Below, one piece after another: positions 34,883-43,986 of a DNA stretch of 64,000 nucleotides (within the stretch, counting starts at the first letter, position 1; every line of letters begins with the position of its first letter). Both the position numbers and the translations under genes were made by a program. The notes under the pieces were generated by a model. It saw only the letters and a program-made list of their open reading frames with translations. It did not search any database and was not told the DNA's origin. Origin of the DNA: DAINRZ01 sp964634885 (GTDB taxonomy: Bacteria; Bacteroidota; Ignavibacteria; Kapaibacteriales; UBA2268); contig CAZWLN010000008.1 of NCBI GenBank assembly GCA_964634885.1, positions 1 to 64,000 on the forward strand. The letters are read 5' to 3'.

Positions 34883-37243
34883 TTATTTACCTTCCTTCTT
34901 CTTTCCGAAAACAGCCAGTACGATTCCCATGGCAAGTGCAACGAGTGAGATGAGCATGCCGGTGTTGAACGAAGCAGATTCGTATGCCAGCACCACTTCA
35001 TGTTCCCCGGCAGGTACTTCCAGGGCGCGGAAGCAGTAATTTGCCCTGAAGACCTTTACTTCTTTGCCGTCAACGTAGGCTTTCCAGGCGGGGTACCATA
35101 TTTCGCTGAGGCACATCACTGCCTGTTCGGGGCTGTTTACTTTATACTTCACTGTGTTGTTTTCGAATTCGGTACATTTGACCGACTGGTCGTCGAACAG
35201 TCTCTTGTCTCCGTTCATCTTTGCCAGCGGGGCTTCTTCCAGCACTACCTGGGTGCGGTAGTCGATGTTGGTGGACTTCATCGTATTCTCGACGTCTTCG
35301 GGCCTGACGACCTGTGCGGTGTTCACGAGCCAGGCACGGGGATAGTATGTGTTTCTTTCTACGAATTTGGCATACTGTTTCAGGGTGTCGATGCCGATCT
35401 CATATTTTACATTGTACATGTCGTGTATCTTTTCGCGGGCCTGGTTCTTGTCCAGTTCTGCGAAGACCGGGGGAATGGCCCTTGCCATCACTAATGGGTT
35501 GTAGCCTTCGACGAGCATGATCCTGCTGAGCAGGCCCTGGTTCCTCGCCATTGCCATGTACGACGGGTTGTAAAGGCGCATGGAGGTGCGGAAAGGCTCT
35601 TCGGGTAGCTTGGGTATGAATTTATCGGGGGTTTCACCGAGTTTAGCGTCGATGACGTACTTGTCGGCTGGGTTCTGGGGGCTTTTGTTAAAGTCGCCGC
35701 CTGCAAGGAACAGGTCAATGACTGCAACGACTACGATTATTGTCCCGCCTGTAAAGAAATTGAGCGTTTTACGGGCCATCAGGATGGCTACGGTTGCTAC
35801 TACGGCAATCAGCAGCAGGGCAAGAGAGGCGCTGCCTTTCAGTTCGGAGATGAAATCGGGTGGTGTCTGAAGCCCGCTGAATATGCTCCCGGTAGCTGCC
35901 ATCATGGCAATGATCAGCGGTATTATCGATGCTGCCAGAATAATGAACATCATCGATCTTTCCTTAACCTTCTGCCAGAGCATATCCATGCCCATGCCGG
36001 CCAGGAGGCTGAAGGCGAATATCACAATGAACATCATCCTTGCAGGGTTTCGGAAAGTCCCGAAAAGGGGCAGTCCATAGAATAGCTTGTAGAGGGGGCC
36101 GTTGTCTCCCAATGCGAACAGGAATCCCAGCAGGGCAAAGGCAGCCAGCATTGCACCTTCGCGGCGGCGCCAGGAGCCGGCGATGCCGACAAAGCCGAGG
36201 ATGAGGGCAGTAATGCCGAAGTAATAGGCTGTTTCCCAGTAATAGTGCATCTTGTAGCCGTCTTTGAACTGGAGGTAGAACTGGGCGTACTGCTCCTTAT
36301 CAGGGGCGATGTAGCCGAAGACTTTGGGTACGACGGCAGAATAGACCTGCTTGAACTGGAGCGAGCCTTCGCTCGATTTCTCATAGGTGATCTCTTCTCT
36401 CTGGGAATAGCCTGCGAGTTCGTTTGTCGGCAGCATCTGCACGGCGAAAATGCCGGCGGCGATGATGAACATCGACAAGGCGGCAATTGTAAAACGGCCG
36501 GGTGATTTCGCTGGAAATTCTTTCTTCATCAGGCCGGAAACTAAGTACCATACTAATATCAATCCGAGGAACATCATCTCATAGAGCGTGGTCTGAGGAT
36601 GGCCCGAGAGCATGGTCATACCCATCAAAAGGCCGGCGATTGCCCCACAGCGTATGTTCGCTTCGTCGAGGGCGCGTATGAAAAACATTACTATCAGCGG
36701 AAACCAGGCAAGGTGATAGACCATCATCGGGTGGATGACATGGCAGATCAGCAGCATCGAAAAAGCGTACGATACCGACGAAAGGATGGCCGACAGGGAG
36801 CTGATCTTCAGGCGGCGTGCCAGCAGGTACATGCTGAGCTGGGCGATGAAGAAGTGAATGATTATTACCATCTGGGCGGCGCCGACAGGCAGTGTGCCGT
36901 TTGTCCCGACGAACAGGTCGAGTACCCTGTTTATGGGATAGAAGAACCCTACCTGGATGTCGGCAAAGAAAGGCATGCCGTTGAAGGAGAAGGGGTTCCA
37001 GAAGGGAATGCCGTGGGAGCTGGCGGCAAACGACTGGACCGGGTAAACGTATTCTACGAAATCTTCCCAGAAGTAAGCGCTTCCGAAAATGTTGTCCCAG
37101 AAGAACAGCAGCGTTGTTACAATGAAAAATGCCGCGACACACCACATCGGCAGGTTGCGCGGAGCTTCAGGCGCAGCCTGCTTCGGGGATTTCTTACTGT
37201 TTGTCGGGTTTGCTGATTTTGACGGTGTTGCTTTCATTTTCAA
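34883..37243 (-). CDS. YfhO-family polytopic membrane protein
   Basis: A 786-aa integral membrane protein with about twelve hydrophobic segments and a large extracytoplasmic C-terminal domain, then a final helix near residues 755-775. FWEDFVEYVYPVQSF, HGIPFWNPFSFNGMPFFADIQ and FRNPARMMFIVIFAFSLLAGMGMDML match the YfhO family, which is linked to lipoteichoic-acid or surface-glycan glycosylation in Firmicutes. It probably transfers sugar from a lipid-linked donor, but that is inferred. The methyltransferase gene upstream ends 29 bases before it; the two probably form an operon. Confidence 0.88.
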   Translation of the reverse strand: MKMKATPSKSANPTNSKKSPKQAAPEAPRNLPMWCVAAFFIVTTLLFFWDNIFGSAYFWEDFVEYVYPVQSFAASSHGIPFWNPFSFNGMPFFADIQVGFFYPINRVLDLFVGTNGTLPVGAAQMVIIIHFFIAQLSMYLLARRLKISSLSAILSSVSYAFSMLLICHVIHPMMVYHLAWFPLIVMFFIRALDEANIRCGAIAGLLMGMTMLSGHPQTTLYEMMFLGLILVWYLVSGLMKKEFPAKSPGRFTIAALSMFIIAAGIFAVQMLPTNELAGYSQREEITYEKSSEGSLQFKQVYSAVVPKVFGYIAPDKEQYAQFYLQFKDGYKMHYYWETAYYFGITALILGFVGIAGSWRRREGAMLAAFALLGFLFALGDNGPLYKLFYGLPLFGTFRNPARMMFIVIFAFSLLAGMGMDMLWQKVKERSMMFIILAASIIPLIIAMMAATGSIFSGLQTPPDFISELKGSASLALLLIAVVATVAILMARKTLNFFTGGTIIVVVAVIDLFLAGGDFNKSPQNPADKYVIDAKLGETPDKFIPKLPEEPFRTSMRLYNPSYMAMARNQGLLSRIMLVEGYNPLVMARAIPPVFAELDKNQAREKIHDMYNVKYEIGIDTLKQYAKFVERNTYYPRAWLVNTAQVVRPEDVENTMKSTNIDYRTQVVLEEAPLAKMNGDKRLFDDQSVKCTEFENNTVKYKVNSPEQAVMCLSEIWYPAWKAYVDGKEVKVFRANYCFRALEVPAGEHEVVLAYESASFNTGMLISLVALAMGIVLAVFGKKKEGK

Positions 37244-37272
37244 TTCTTTATTTTATATGACATATTTCACTT

Positions 37273-38007
37273 TTAGGGCTTCTTTGCTACTGCCAGGAAC
37301 GAGACACCGAAGGGGAAGCGCAGCGCAGGCATGAACCGGCGTTCGAAGCCGAAAACCGAGTTGAAGAGCCTGTTGACGGCGGGGGAGACTTCGTCCACCG
37401 GTGCGGGCGGCTCTTTTTCTCCGAACAGCTTCGACAATAAGCGTTTAAGCGCTGCCGGAAGGAACAGGAAGAAATTGAAATAGCTGTGGTATTCGATAGT
37501 GAAGCCGGCTTCGGCCAGAAGCTTCACAAACTTCTTACGGTTGTAGCGACGCTGGTGCATGTGTATCTCGTCATGCCTGCTCCAGAGCCACTGGTAAGCC
37601 GGTACTGCCGCAACGAACCATCCTCCCGACGGTAGTATGTCGTATGCCTGGCGTACGACGCCGGCGTCGTCTTCGATATGTTCGACGACGTCGAGCATTG
37701 TAATTATCCTGACGTTCCATTCGTCCTTCGGGAAGCCGTCTAATGTAGTGCAGTACAGGTTCGTAAGTCCGCGTTTACGGCAGTATTCGAGTGCGAGTTC
37801 CGAGGTGTCGAGGCCGATGACCTTGAACTTTTGGGCAATGTACCCGGCGAAGCCTCCTGTGCCACAGCCGGCGTCCAGCAGTTCATCGCCTGCCCGGAGG
37901 CCTTTGCACACTTTGTCGATGACTCTGCCGACGATGGCGTTGCGGGCGGTGAACCACCAGTAGCTGTTCTCCAGCTTGTAATTCGTATGATAGACTATTT
38001 CCTGCAT
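37273..38007 (-). CDS. Class I SAM-dependent methyltransferase
   Basis: A 244-aa protein with motif I LDAGCGTGGFAGYIAQ, the acidic residue in VIGLDTSELAL, and VVEHIEDDAGVVRQAYDILPSGG (motif III region), typical of Methyltransf_11/UbiE-like enzymes. The early HTNYKLENSYWWFTARN motif is common in methyltransferases of surface-glycan clusters. The substrate is unknown. It lies just upstream of the YfhO-like gene. Confidence 0.88.
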   Translation of the reverse strand: MQEIVYHTNYKLENSYWWFTARNAIVGRVIDKVCKGLRAGDELLDAGCGTGGFAGYIAQKFKVIGLDTSELALEYCRKRGLTNLYCTTLDGFPKDEWNVRIITMLDVVEHIEDDAGVVRQAYDILPSGGWFVAAVPAYQWLWSRHDEIHMHQRRYNRKKFVKLLAEAGFTIEYHSYFNFFLFLPAALKRLLSKLFGEKEPPAPVDEVSPAVNRLFNSVFGFERRFMPALRFPFGVSFLAVAKKP

Positions 38008-38056
38008 TTCTCTATTTCTACTTTCAATAATTCTTTTTTATTCATTCTTCCGAACG

Positions 38057-38064
38057 TATTTTTG
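38057..38064 (+). promoter_or_regulatory. Possible -7 element of rdgB
   Basis: TATTTTTG matches the TAnnTTTG box 43 bases before the rdgB start. The -33 region is T-rich but lacks a TTG at the ideal spacing. Confidence 0.4.
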
Positions 38065-38107
38065 CTAAATTATAAAAATTATTCAACTAAATTAAACGGA
38101 ATTACTT

Positions 38108-38710
38108 ATGAAATTGTTGATAGGCACGAATAATAAGCATAAGCTCAGGGAAATCAGGCAGATATTCGATGAAGTGATGCCCGGCAGGTATGAGTTGCTG
38201 TCGATTGGCGATGTGTTGGACGCAGAAGTCATTATCGACGAGACGGGGGCGACGCTGGAGGAGAACGCTTATCTGAAGGCGAGGGCGCTGCATGGCCTTA
38301 CTGCTCTGCCTTGCATCGCTGACGACACGGGGCTGGAGATAGACGCACTGGGCGGGCAGCCGGGGGTACGCTCGGCGCGGTTTGCGGGCGAGGACTGCAA
38401 CGACGCTGCCAATCGGCGGAAGGCGCTCGAACTGCTGAAGGACTGTCCCGGGGAGAAGCGCACGGCCCGTTTCAGGACGGTGATCTGTTTCATCGACGGG
38501 GACAGGACGGAGTACATCGAGGGGAAGTGCGAGGGGCGGATCATCCACGAAGAGAGAGGCACGGCGGGCTTCGGCTACGATCCGGTTTTCATGCCTGACG
38601 GTTTCGACAGGACTTTCGCGGAGATGGGCGAGGAGGAGAAGAACGCCGTCAGCCACCGCGGGAACGCAATAAGAAACTTAGTGGAGTTTTTGAGAGGGGA
38701 AGGGAAGTAG
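38108..38710 (+). CDS. rdgB: XTP/dITP diphosphatase
   Basis: Cleans non-canonical purine nucleotides such as dITP and XTP to monophosphates. The 200-aa protein has the Ham1/RdgB signatures: MKLLIGTNNKHKLREI, TGATLEENAYLKARAL, IADDTGLEIDALGG, GVRSARFAGE, GTAGFGYDPVFMPDG and SHRGNAI near the end. The base composition is notably G-rich (GGG and GAG codons) between about 38230 and 38650, while the genes just after it are among the most AT-rich in the window. Confidence 0.96.
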   Translation: MKLLIGTNNKHKLREIRQIFDEVMPGRYELLSIGDVLDAEVIIDETGATLEENAYLKARALHGLTALPCIADDTGLEIDALGGQPGVRSARFAGEDCNDAANRRKALELLKDCPGEKRTARFRTVICFIDGDRTEYIEGKCEGRIIHEERGTAGFGYDPVFMPDGFDRTFAEMGEEEKNAVSHRGNAIRNLVEFLRGEGK

Positions 38711-38780
38711 GGAAAAAATTATTTTGATATATTTTTAATAAATGCTAAATTGCAACAATTAATTTTTTCTCGGAGAAGCT

Positions 38781-39506
38781 TTGAAAACACAAAGAATTAT
38801 CTATTTAGCATTTTCTATTTTTTTAAATTGTGCTTGTTTATCAAAAGAGACATCCACACCAATACAAACATCAACAGAAATTCGAAATTTTTATCTGGGC
38901 TTGAATTTTGGCTTTAATGATATGCTCTCCCCTAAAGAGTTGGTCAATAAACCTACAAAAGCACTTAAGTCTGTTGATGAAAGTCTGTTAAACGGATTCG
39001 ATGGCTTAGGCTATAATATAACCTATCACATCGGTTTGGAGCTGAAGTATGATATAAATGACAATTTCAAACTCACAGCTCAAATTAACAATTCACTGTG
39101 GAATAGTATCAATAGTTGTGATTGTTTTAATGAGCCTTTTGGAGAAAGTGAGAATACACTATCCTTATGGCAAATAGCCTTTTCATTACATTATAATTTT
39201 TATGAAAATCTATACTTTTCTCCAGAATTGAGCATTAATGATTTCATTGTTAAAGTTAAAGAGAATTCCAGTCGAGGAAATCTTGATTTTAAAAAGAATT
39301 ATTTAAGAATTGGCGCTGGTTTCTCTTTCGGATATGATCTGCAATTATATAATAGCCTCTTTCTGAATTTCAATCTACGAACACAATTTAATAATCTTTT
39401 TTTAAAAGAGGATACAAAACAGAGTTCTATTATATATTCTTCTGATATGACAGAACCCGATATTATAAATGTTCTATTCACAGTTGGGTTGTTTGTAACA
39501 TTATAG
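38781..39506 (+). CDS. AT-rich outer-membrane beta-barrel-like protein
   Basis: A 241-aa protein, probably starting at TTG 38781 with a strong GGAGAAG just before it. It has a signal peptide with a possible lipobox (FLNCAC) and alternating strand patterns (NFYLGLNFGFND, GLELKYDINDNFKLTAQINN, LRIGAGFSFGYDLQLYNSLFLNFNLRTQF) typical of barrels. No family is recognised. It and the next gene are AT-rich, 13 bases apart, and may be a transferred pair. Confidence 0.7.
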   Translation: MKTQRIIYLAFSIFLNCACLSKETSTPIQTSTEIRNFYLGLNFGFNDMLSPKELVNKPTKALKSVDESLLNGFDGLGYNITYHIGLELKYDINDNFKLTAQINNSLWNSINSCDCFNEPFGESENTLSLWQIAFSLHYNFYENLYFSPELSINDFIVKVKENSSRGNLDFKKNYLRIGAGFSFGYDLQLYNSLFLNFNLRTQFNNLFLKEDTKQSSIIYSSDMTEPDIINVLFTVGLFVTL

Positions 39507-39519
39507 TTTCAAGAAAATT

Positions 39520-40278
39520 ATGAAAAACTCTCTTATTTTTTTAGTTATATTAATTATCGGATGCTCCGAAAAAAATGAAGTACAATACGATGTTTCATCA
39601 GATTTAGAAAATGGATTGGTTGCCTATTATCCAATGGATAGTATCTTGTCTGACAAGAGTCAATATAAACATAATGGTATTATTTATGGGGCAGTTTTAA
39701 CAAGTAACAGATTGAATGATTCAAATACTGCATTATTGTTTGATGGTATTGACGATTATGTCTTAATACCTGATTCTATAGTATTACAACCGAAAAATGA
39801 GATTAGTCTGTGTGCATGGGTATATCCAATTTCATTTAATGACGAAAGCAATCAGGCGAATGATATAATTCATAAAGGATTTACTGATGATGGAGAAGGA
39901 GCCTATTACTTACGTTATAATGATTTTGATAATGATAATGAAAAATTCGACCCAGAAAAAGAATATTTTGGATTCACTCTAAATTTCGAGAATATGAAAA
40001 GAGTATTTATTTCCAGTACAACCAGAGTATTACTAAATAATTGGTATTTTGTTGTAGGTACGTATGATGGCGATACTATGAGATTATACATTAATGGAAA
40101 TTTAGAATCCCAGATAGCATATAAAGGTAATAGGCAAACAAATACCAGGAATTTAACAATTGGTAGAAATGAAGATTCTAACAATCCCTATTTTGTGAAT
40201 GGGAAAATCGATGATATTAGAATTTATGAAAGAGCTTTAACCAATTGTGAGATTAAAAGCCTGTACCATGCAAAATAA
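39520..40278 (+). CDS. LamG-domain lipoprotein
   Basis: A 252-aa protein with a lipoprotein signal (LIIGC, Cys15). Most of the protein is one LamG/concanavalin-like domain: GLVAYYPMDSILSDKSQYKHNG, ALLFDGIDDYVLIPDS, ISLCAWVYPI, NWYFVVGTYDGDTMRLYING and KIDDIRIYERAL. These domains bind glycans or proteins at the surface. The binding target is unknown. It is co-directional with the previous AT-rich gene. Confidence 0.85.
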   Translation: MKNSLIFLVILIIGCSEKNEVQYDVSSDLENGLVAYYPMDSILSDKSQYKHNGIIYGAVLTSNRLNDSNTALLFDGIDDYVLIPDSIVLQPKNEISLCAWVYPISFNDESNQANDIIHKGFTDDGEGAYYLRYNDFDNDNEKFDPEKEYFGFTLNFENMKRVFISSTTRVLLNNWYFVVGTYDGDTMRLYINGNLESQIAYKGNRQTNTRNLTIGRNEDSNNPYFVNGKIDDIRIYERALTNCEIKSLYHAK

Positions 40279-40305
40279 AAAATTTCAAATTGTTTTTTAA
40301 AAATC

Positions 40306-41541
40306 ATGACTATCATTCATCTGATAAGGTACTGTTCCAAAGCAAGCTTAATCCTTCTTACTCTATTCTTTCTCCTTTTGACTGCGCTCTTGGGGTGCTC
40401 TAATGATGGTAACAATGCCGAACCAATTGAAAGGAGCGAAATCTTTCAGTACCCGCCTATATCCCGGGTTGGTTATTTAGTTCATGTTGATGATAAAATG
40501 CATCAGGAAGATGAAATTATCTGTCTCTCCATCCGGAAAATCGATGTCATTGGCGGCGATACGCTGGTTCTTACCGGCGATTATTTCAATACTTATGTAT
40601 TTGAATATTCGAACGGCAGTTTCCGGAAATTTACCTTAGACTCATCGATGGTTGTCGATTTCAATAGTTACGGTTCAATCAGCTTATTTGTAAAATTGAA
40701 CCCCGGTAACAATTACGAGGTCGTTTCGAATGACCCGAACCTCTCATTCACGTTCGGTACCCGCCCTATGCTTGTCGATGTAAGCTGTGAACCTGCTTTC
40801 ATCTGCTTTGATACTCTGTACATAGTGGATACGGCCTCTTCACGTCTTTCCGGGTACAGGCTCGGTGTCAATAAAAAATGGCTGGGAACTGAAAAAGAAT
40901 TCATAGTACCGTTACTTGCTGAATCGCATATATCGACTACTGCCTATTATAAAGGCCATCTGCTGATAGATAAATATGGTTTTCTACCAGGGTACGCAGA
41001 TGATGATGATAATATTCTAACGGTCTTTGATGTGTTTAACAGGAAATACACAGAATATGGGAATGAATACGGGTATGAATTGGTAACCGGTGCAATGATC
41101 ATGAATGATACATTATTCTTACTTGAAAGTATTGCCTATTCGGCAGACGGTATATGTAAGGGGATCAGGATCGGTATAATTGAGTTCTACGAAGGGCCTG
41201 GCAAGAAACTGTTGCATAGAAACTACAGAACACATGATTTCAATATAAATTCCAGGCCTGCAAGATATAAGTTTCTTAATATGGGATATGATGACGCTCA
41301 CAATATATTGGTAATTGCTGACGAGAACAGCCTGGTTCTTACAAAAGACGACAGGCTGCTGCATTTCATGAATACAGATCCGATGCCCGAACCCACCACT
41401 TTGAAAATATGCGGCAGGAAGCTTTTTGTCGGAGCCTGGCGTCAGGGCCTGTACATCTATAACTATCCCGAACTTACTTTAAACAGCAGGGTGGTTTTTA
41501 CTGACGAGAACCTTAAGAGTGTCGGATTCAATCCATTTTAA
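40306..41541 (+). CDS. Lipoprotein with beta-propeller-like fold, hypothetical
   Basis: A 411-aa protein whose long hydrophobic signal ends in a lipobox (LTALLGC, Cys31). The rest is beta-rich with repeats of about 45 residues, for example ILVIADENSLVLTKDDRLLHF and LKICGRKLFVGAWRQGLYIYNYPE, suggesting a propeller. It resembles six-bladed-propeller lipoproteins of Bacteroidota, but no named family is certain. It follows the LamG gene after 27 bases; its less AT-rich composition argues against a shared origin. Confidence 0.7.
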   Translation: MTIIHLIRYCSKASLILLTLFFLLLTALLGCSNDGNNAEPIERSEIFQYPPISRVGYLVHVDDKMHQEDEIICLSIRKIDVIGGDTLVLTGDYFNTYVFEYSNGSFRKFTLDSSMVVDFNSYGSISLFVKLNPGNNYEVVSNDPNLSFTFGTRPMLVDVSCEPAFICFDTLYIVDTASSRLSGYRLGVNKKWLGTEKEFIVPLLAESHISTTAYYKGHLLIDKYGFLPGYADDDDNILTVFDVFNRKYTEYGNEYGYELVTGAMIMNDTLFLLESIAYSADGICKGIRIGIIEFYEGPGKKLLHRNYRTHDFNINSRPARYKFLNMGYDDAHNILVIADENSLVLTKDDRLLHFMNTDPMPEPTTLKICGRKLFVGAWRQGLYIYNYPELTLNSRVVFTDENLKSVGFNPF

Positions 41542-41630
41542 ATATTGATGGATTTAACCTGAATTTATGTTAAATTATCACTATCATATATTTACAAAAA
41601 CATTTTTAGTAATTATATTAAAGAGAAACC

Positions 41631-42458
41631 ATGAGCTTTGTGATTGTCGATACGGAAAAGTGCTTACATGACGGTATTTGTGTCTCGGTATGCCCAACGA
41701 ACATACTATTCATGAACAGGGAAACGAAGCTGCCGGAGTCTGTCCGTAACGCTGAGATGAGATGCATCCGGTGCGGCCATTGTGTCGCTGTCTGTCCAGA
41801 GGGCGCCGTCACTGTGAACGGCGTAAGGCCCGAGGACTGCGTCCCGATTGACGGCAAACAACAGGTCCCGATAGATGGGATTGAACAACTGATCAAATCG
41901 CGCCGCTCAATCCGCAGCTACAAAAACGACAGGATAGACGCCGGCCTGTTGTCGAGGCTTATAGACATTGCACGCTATGCGCCCTCAGGCGGTAACAGCC
42001 AACAGGTGCAGTGGCTCGTTGTCAACTCTCCCGAAGAAGTAAGGAACTACTCCTCGATGGCGATGGAGTTTTACAAGGGACTCCTGGTAAGCAAACATCC
42101 CATTGGGGATATGTACGATGTAGCTACTATGGTGAAAAAGTGGGAATCGGGGGGAGACCCCATCCTGAACGGCGCTCCGGCTTTCATCCTCGCCCATGCC
42201 CCAAAGGAATATCCCGTTGCTTCGGTCGATAGTTCGATTGCCCTGTCCTATATCGATATTGCAGCTAACACGATGGGCCTCGCCTGCTGTTGGGCAGGTT
42301 TCTTCATGATTGCTGCGTCCCAGTCGCCCTCTGTCCTGAAAGCCATTAATCTTCCCGATGGTCATTTCTGTGCAGGAGCGCTGATGATCGGCTATCCTAA
42401 GAATACCTATCACAGGCTGCCTCCCCGAAAAGAAGCTAAGGTACTGTGGAGAGAATAG
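41631..42458 (+). CDS. Nitroreductase fused to a two-cluster ferredoxin domain
   Basis: A 275-aa flavoprotein. The N-terminus holds two 4Fe-4S sets, CLHDGICVSVCP and CIRCGHCVAVCP; the nitroreductase domain begins near residue 85 (IEQLIKSRRSIRSYKNDRID, RYAPSGGNSQQVQW) and has the C-terminal SYIDIAANTMGLACCWAGFF. Such ferredoxin-nitroreductases use reduced ferredoxin in anaerobes; the physiological substrate is unknown. It is a single gene between the lipoprotein and the toxin-antitoxin patch. Confidence 0.92.
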   Translation: MSFVIVDTEKCLHDGICVSVCPTNILFMNRETKLPESVRNAEMRCIRCGHCVAVCPEGAVTVNGVRPEDCVPIDGKQQVPIDGIEQLIKSRRSIRSYKNDRIDAGLLSRLIDIARYAPSGGNSQQVQWLVVNSPEEVRNYSSMAMEFYKGLLVSKHPIGDMYDVATMVKKWESGGDPILNGAPAFILAHAPKEYPVASVDSSIALSYIDIAANTMGLACCWAGFFMIAASQSPSVLKAINLPDGHFCAGALMIGYPKNTYHRLPPRKEAKVLWRE

Positions 42459-42557
42459 GGGTAAGGAGAGTGAAAGCCATGAAAGATAGTGTAATATGCA
42501 ATTGATTATTAGACAAATGTTATATAATAGGCAGCAACGAAAATCGTTTACCTTTCC

Positions 42558-42947
42558 ATGACAAAGGAAGAACATATAGGGTATTGGGTTGAATCGGCTG
42601 AGAAAGACTTAGCCGTAGCGCAGAACCTGTTCGACAGCTCCAATTATGATTGGTGCCTGTTCATCGGCCATTTGGTAATTGAGAAAGCATTAAAAGCCAA
42701 TTTTGTCAAGGTAAACGATAATCGAATCCCACCGAAAATTCATGATTTGATCAGATTGGCAGACATCTCAGGAATTCAGCTTGACGACGACAAGAAGAGG
42801 TTTTTCTTTTTGTTGAATAAATTCAATCTCGAAGCGAGATACCCTGAATATAAAAATGAAATGTTCAGGATTGCCACCAAAGAGTTTACTGCCGGAAAAT
42901 TTCAAGAAATCATAGAGGTATTCCAATGGCTCAGGTCCCTGATATAG
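42558..42947 (+). CDS. HEPN-domain toxin candidate
   Basis: A 129-aa all-helical HEPN protein with VESAEKDLAVAQNLFDSSNYDWCLFIGHLVIEKALKA and the R-x5-H motif RIPPKIH that forms the RNase site in this superfamily. The last 22 bases overlap the next gene, which encodes the matching MNT protein. In HepT/MntA systems the MNT enzyme modifies and blocks the HEPN toxin. The Tyr following the classical His is absent (IHDL), so the type may differ. Confidence 0.88.
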   Translation: MTKEEHIGYWVESAEKDLAVAQNLFDSSNYDWCLFIGHLVIEKALKANFVKVNDNRIPPKIHDLIRLADISGIQLDDDKKRFFFLLNKFNLEARYPEYKNEMFRIATKEFTAGKFQEIIEVFQWLRSLI

Positions 42948-43243
42948 TAATTAATAGAATCAAGTCGCTTATCGCGGAGGCTGAAAAGCATAGTATCCAC
43001 ATAGTGAGGGCTGTGCTTTTCGGCAGTTGGGCAAACGGCACAAACCGTGAATACAGCGATATTGACGTAGCCCTCGTATCTGATGATTTCGAAGGTACGC
43101 GCTTCTATGATAATATGAAACTAATGGAGGCAGCGTTGAAAGTCGGAACCGACATTGAAACCCATCCTTTCAGGCCGGAAGATTTTACTGAGGACAATCC
43201 TTTTGTTAAAGAGATACTCAGCTATGGCATTGAAGTAAACTGA
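42926..43243 (+). CDS. MNT-domain minimal nucleotidyltransferase (antitoxin candidate)
   Basis: A 105-aa nucleotidyltransferase with the pol-beta motif FGSWANGTNREYSDIDVALV: GSW followed by the D-x-D metal pair. A later Asp or Glu that completes the triad lies near TDIETHP. It overlaps the HEPN gene by 22 bases, so translation is coupled. The toxin-first order (HEPN then MNT) occurs in many such pairs. Confidence 0.88.
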   Translation: MAQVPDIVINRIKSLIAEAEKHSIHIVRAVLFGSWANGTNREYSDIDVALVSDDFEGTRFYDNMKLMEAALKVGTDIETHPFRPEDFTEDNPFVKEILSYGIEVN

Positions 43244-43657
43244 AAAGCAATACCTCATCACAGCTTGCTTGCTGTGGCGCTTTCGAAGCCATGGTAAACC
43301 GGGTAACCTGTCCTTGTGTTAAAACGGCTCAAGTTTAAAATTTTGGGGAGATAGAGTTTTAATTATTATTTTCGATACCCACGAGCTGAAGCTCGTGGCT
43401 ATTAAATTTTACCTAATCCTCGAATAATTTAGATGTCCCTTCCAATCTCTTACCGTTCCACCGAAGCGGCAGAACCCTTGTGGAGGGATTTAGGTGAGTA
43501 ATAAAAACGGCTAACACTCTATTCCCTCAAATGGGGGAGTGGAAAACAGTGTAAGTAGAGCCATTCACCTCAGCAGAATGCTCGTATAATAGAAAAAATA
43601 AATAAAATGCTCAAAGAATATGAACGTCAAAAAAATTAAAAAAATATAGGTGGTACA
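43244..43657. repeat. Intergenic region with dispersed repeats
   Basis: No intact gene. A CACGAGCTGAAGCTCGTG inverted repeat lies near 43380-43401. A 53-base segment at 43439-43491 matches 43934-43986 in 47 positions; on the minus strand it could encode KSLHKGSAASVER and a stop codon, like the C-terminus of the antitoxin gene at 43945. Confidence 0.6.
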
Positions 43658-43849
43658 ATGAATACGAAAAAGATTACATATTGGCAGGACGGCGGGTTTT
43701 GGCTCGGATATATCGATGATTATCCCGAGTACGTCACCCAGGGTTTAACTTACGATGAACTAATTGAGAATATAAAAGACATTTACAATGATATTGAAAA
43801 TGAACTGATTCCCGGTAAAAGACATACAATCGAGTTGGAACTGTCATGA
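43658..43849 (+). CDS. HicB-family antitoxin
   Basis: A 63-aa protein with the HicB-like fold (YWQDGGFWLGYIDDYPEYVTQGLTYDELIENIKDIYNDIENELI). It lacks the C-terminal DNA-binding helices of longer HicB proteins. Its stop codon overlaps the ATG of a frameshifted hicA (ATGA), so the pair was once a coupled operon. It may now act alone or be decaying. Confidence 0.85.
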   Translation: MNTKKITYWQDGGFWLGYIDDYPEYVTQGLTYDELIENIKDIYNDIENELIPGKRHTIELELS

Positions 43850-43931
43850 AGAGACGGAACTGATCAGAATTCTTCAGTTGTTGGGATGCGAACTTATCAA
43901 AATCAATAATAAAAAAACTATCCTGAATAGA
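43846..43931 (+). pseudogene. HicA toxin remnant, frameshifted and truncated
   Basis: ATG at 43846 overlaps the hicB stop. It begins MKRR, then a one-base loss near 43857-43860 breaks the frame; the next frame reads ELIRILQLLGCELIKINNKKT, the HicA N-terminal helix and early strand. The family's HGSKELK-like part with the active His is missing, replaced from about 43934 by a repeat. It is surely inactive. Confidence 0.8.
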
Positions 43932-43933
43932 AA

Positions 43934-43986
43934 CTTCCAATGTCTTACCGTTGCACAGAAGCAGCAGAACCCTTGGGTAGGGATTT
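43934..43986. repeat. 53-bp repeat joining hicA remnant and antitoxin gene
   Basis: Forty-seven of 53 bases match 43439-43491. It overlaps the last 12 codons and stop of the minus-strand antitoxin gene and lies at the point where hicA similarity ends. Confidence 0.7.
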
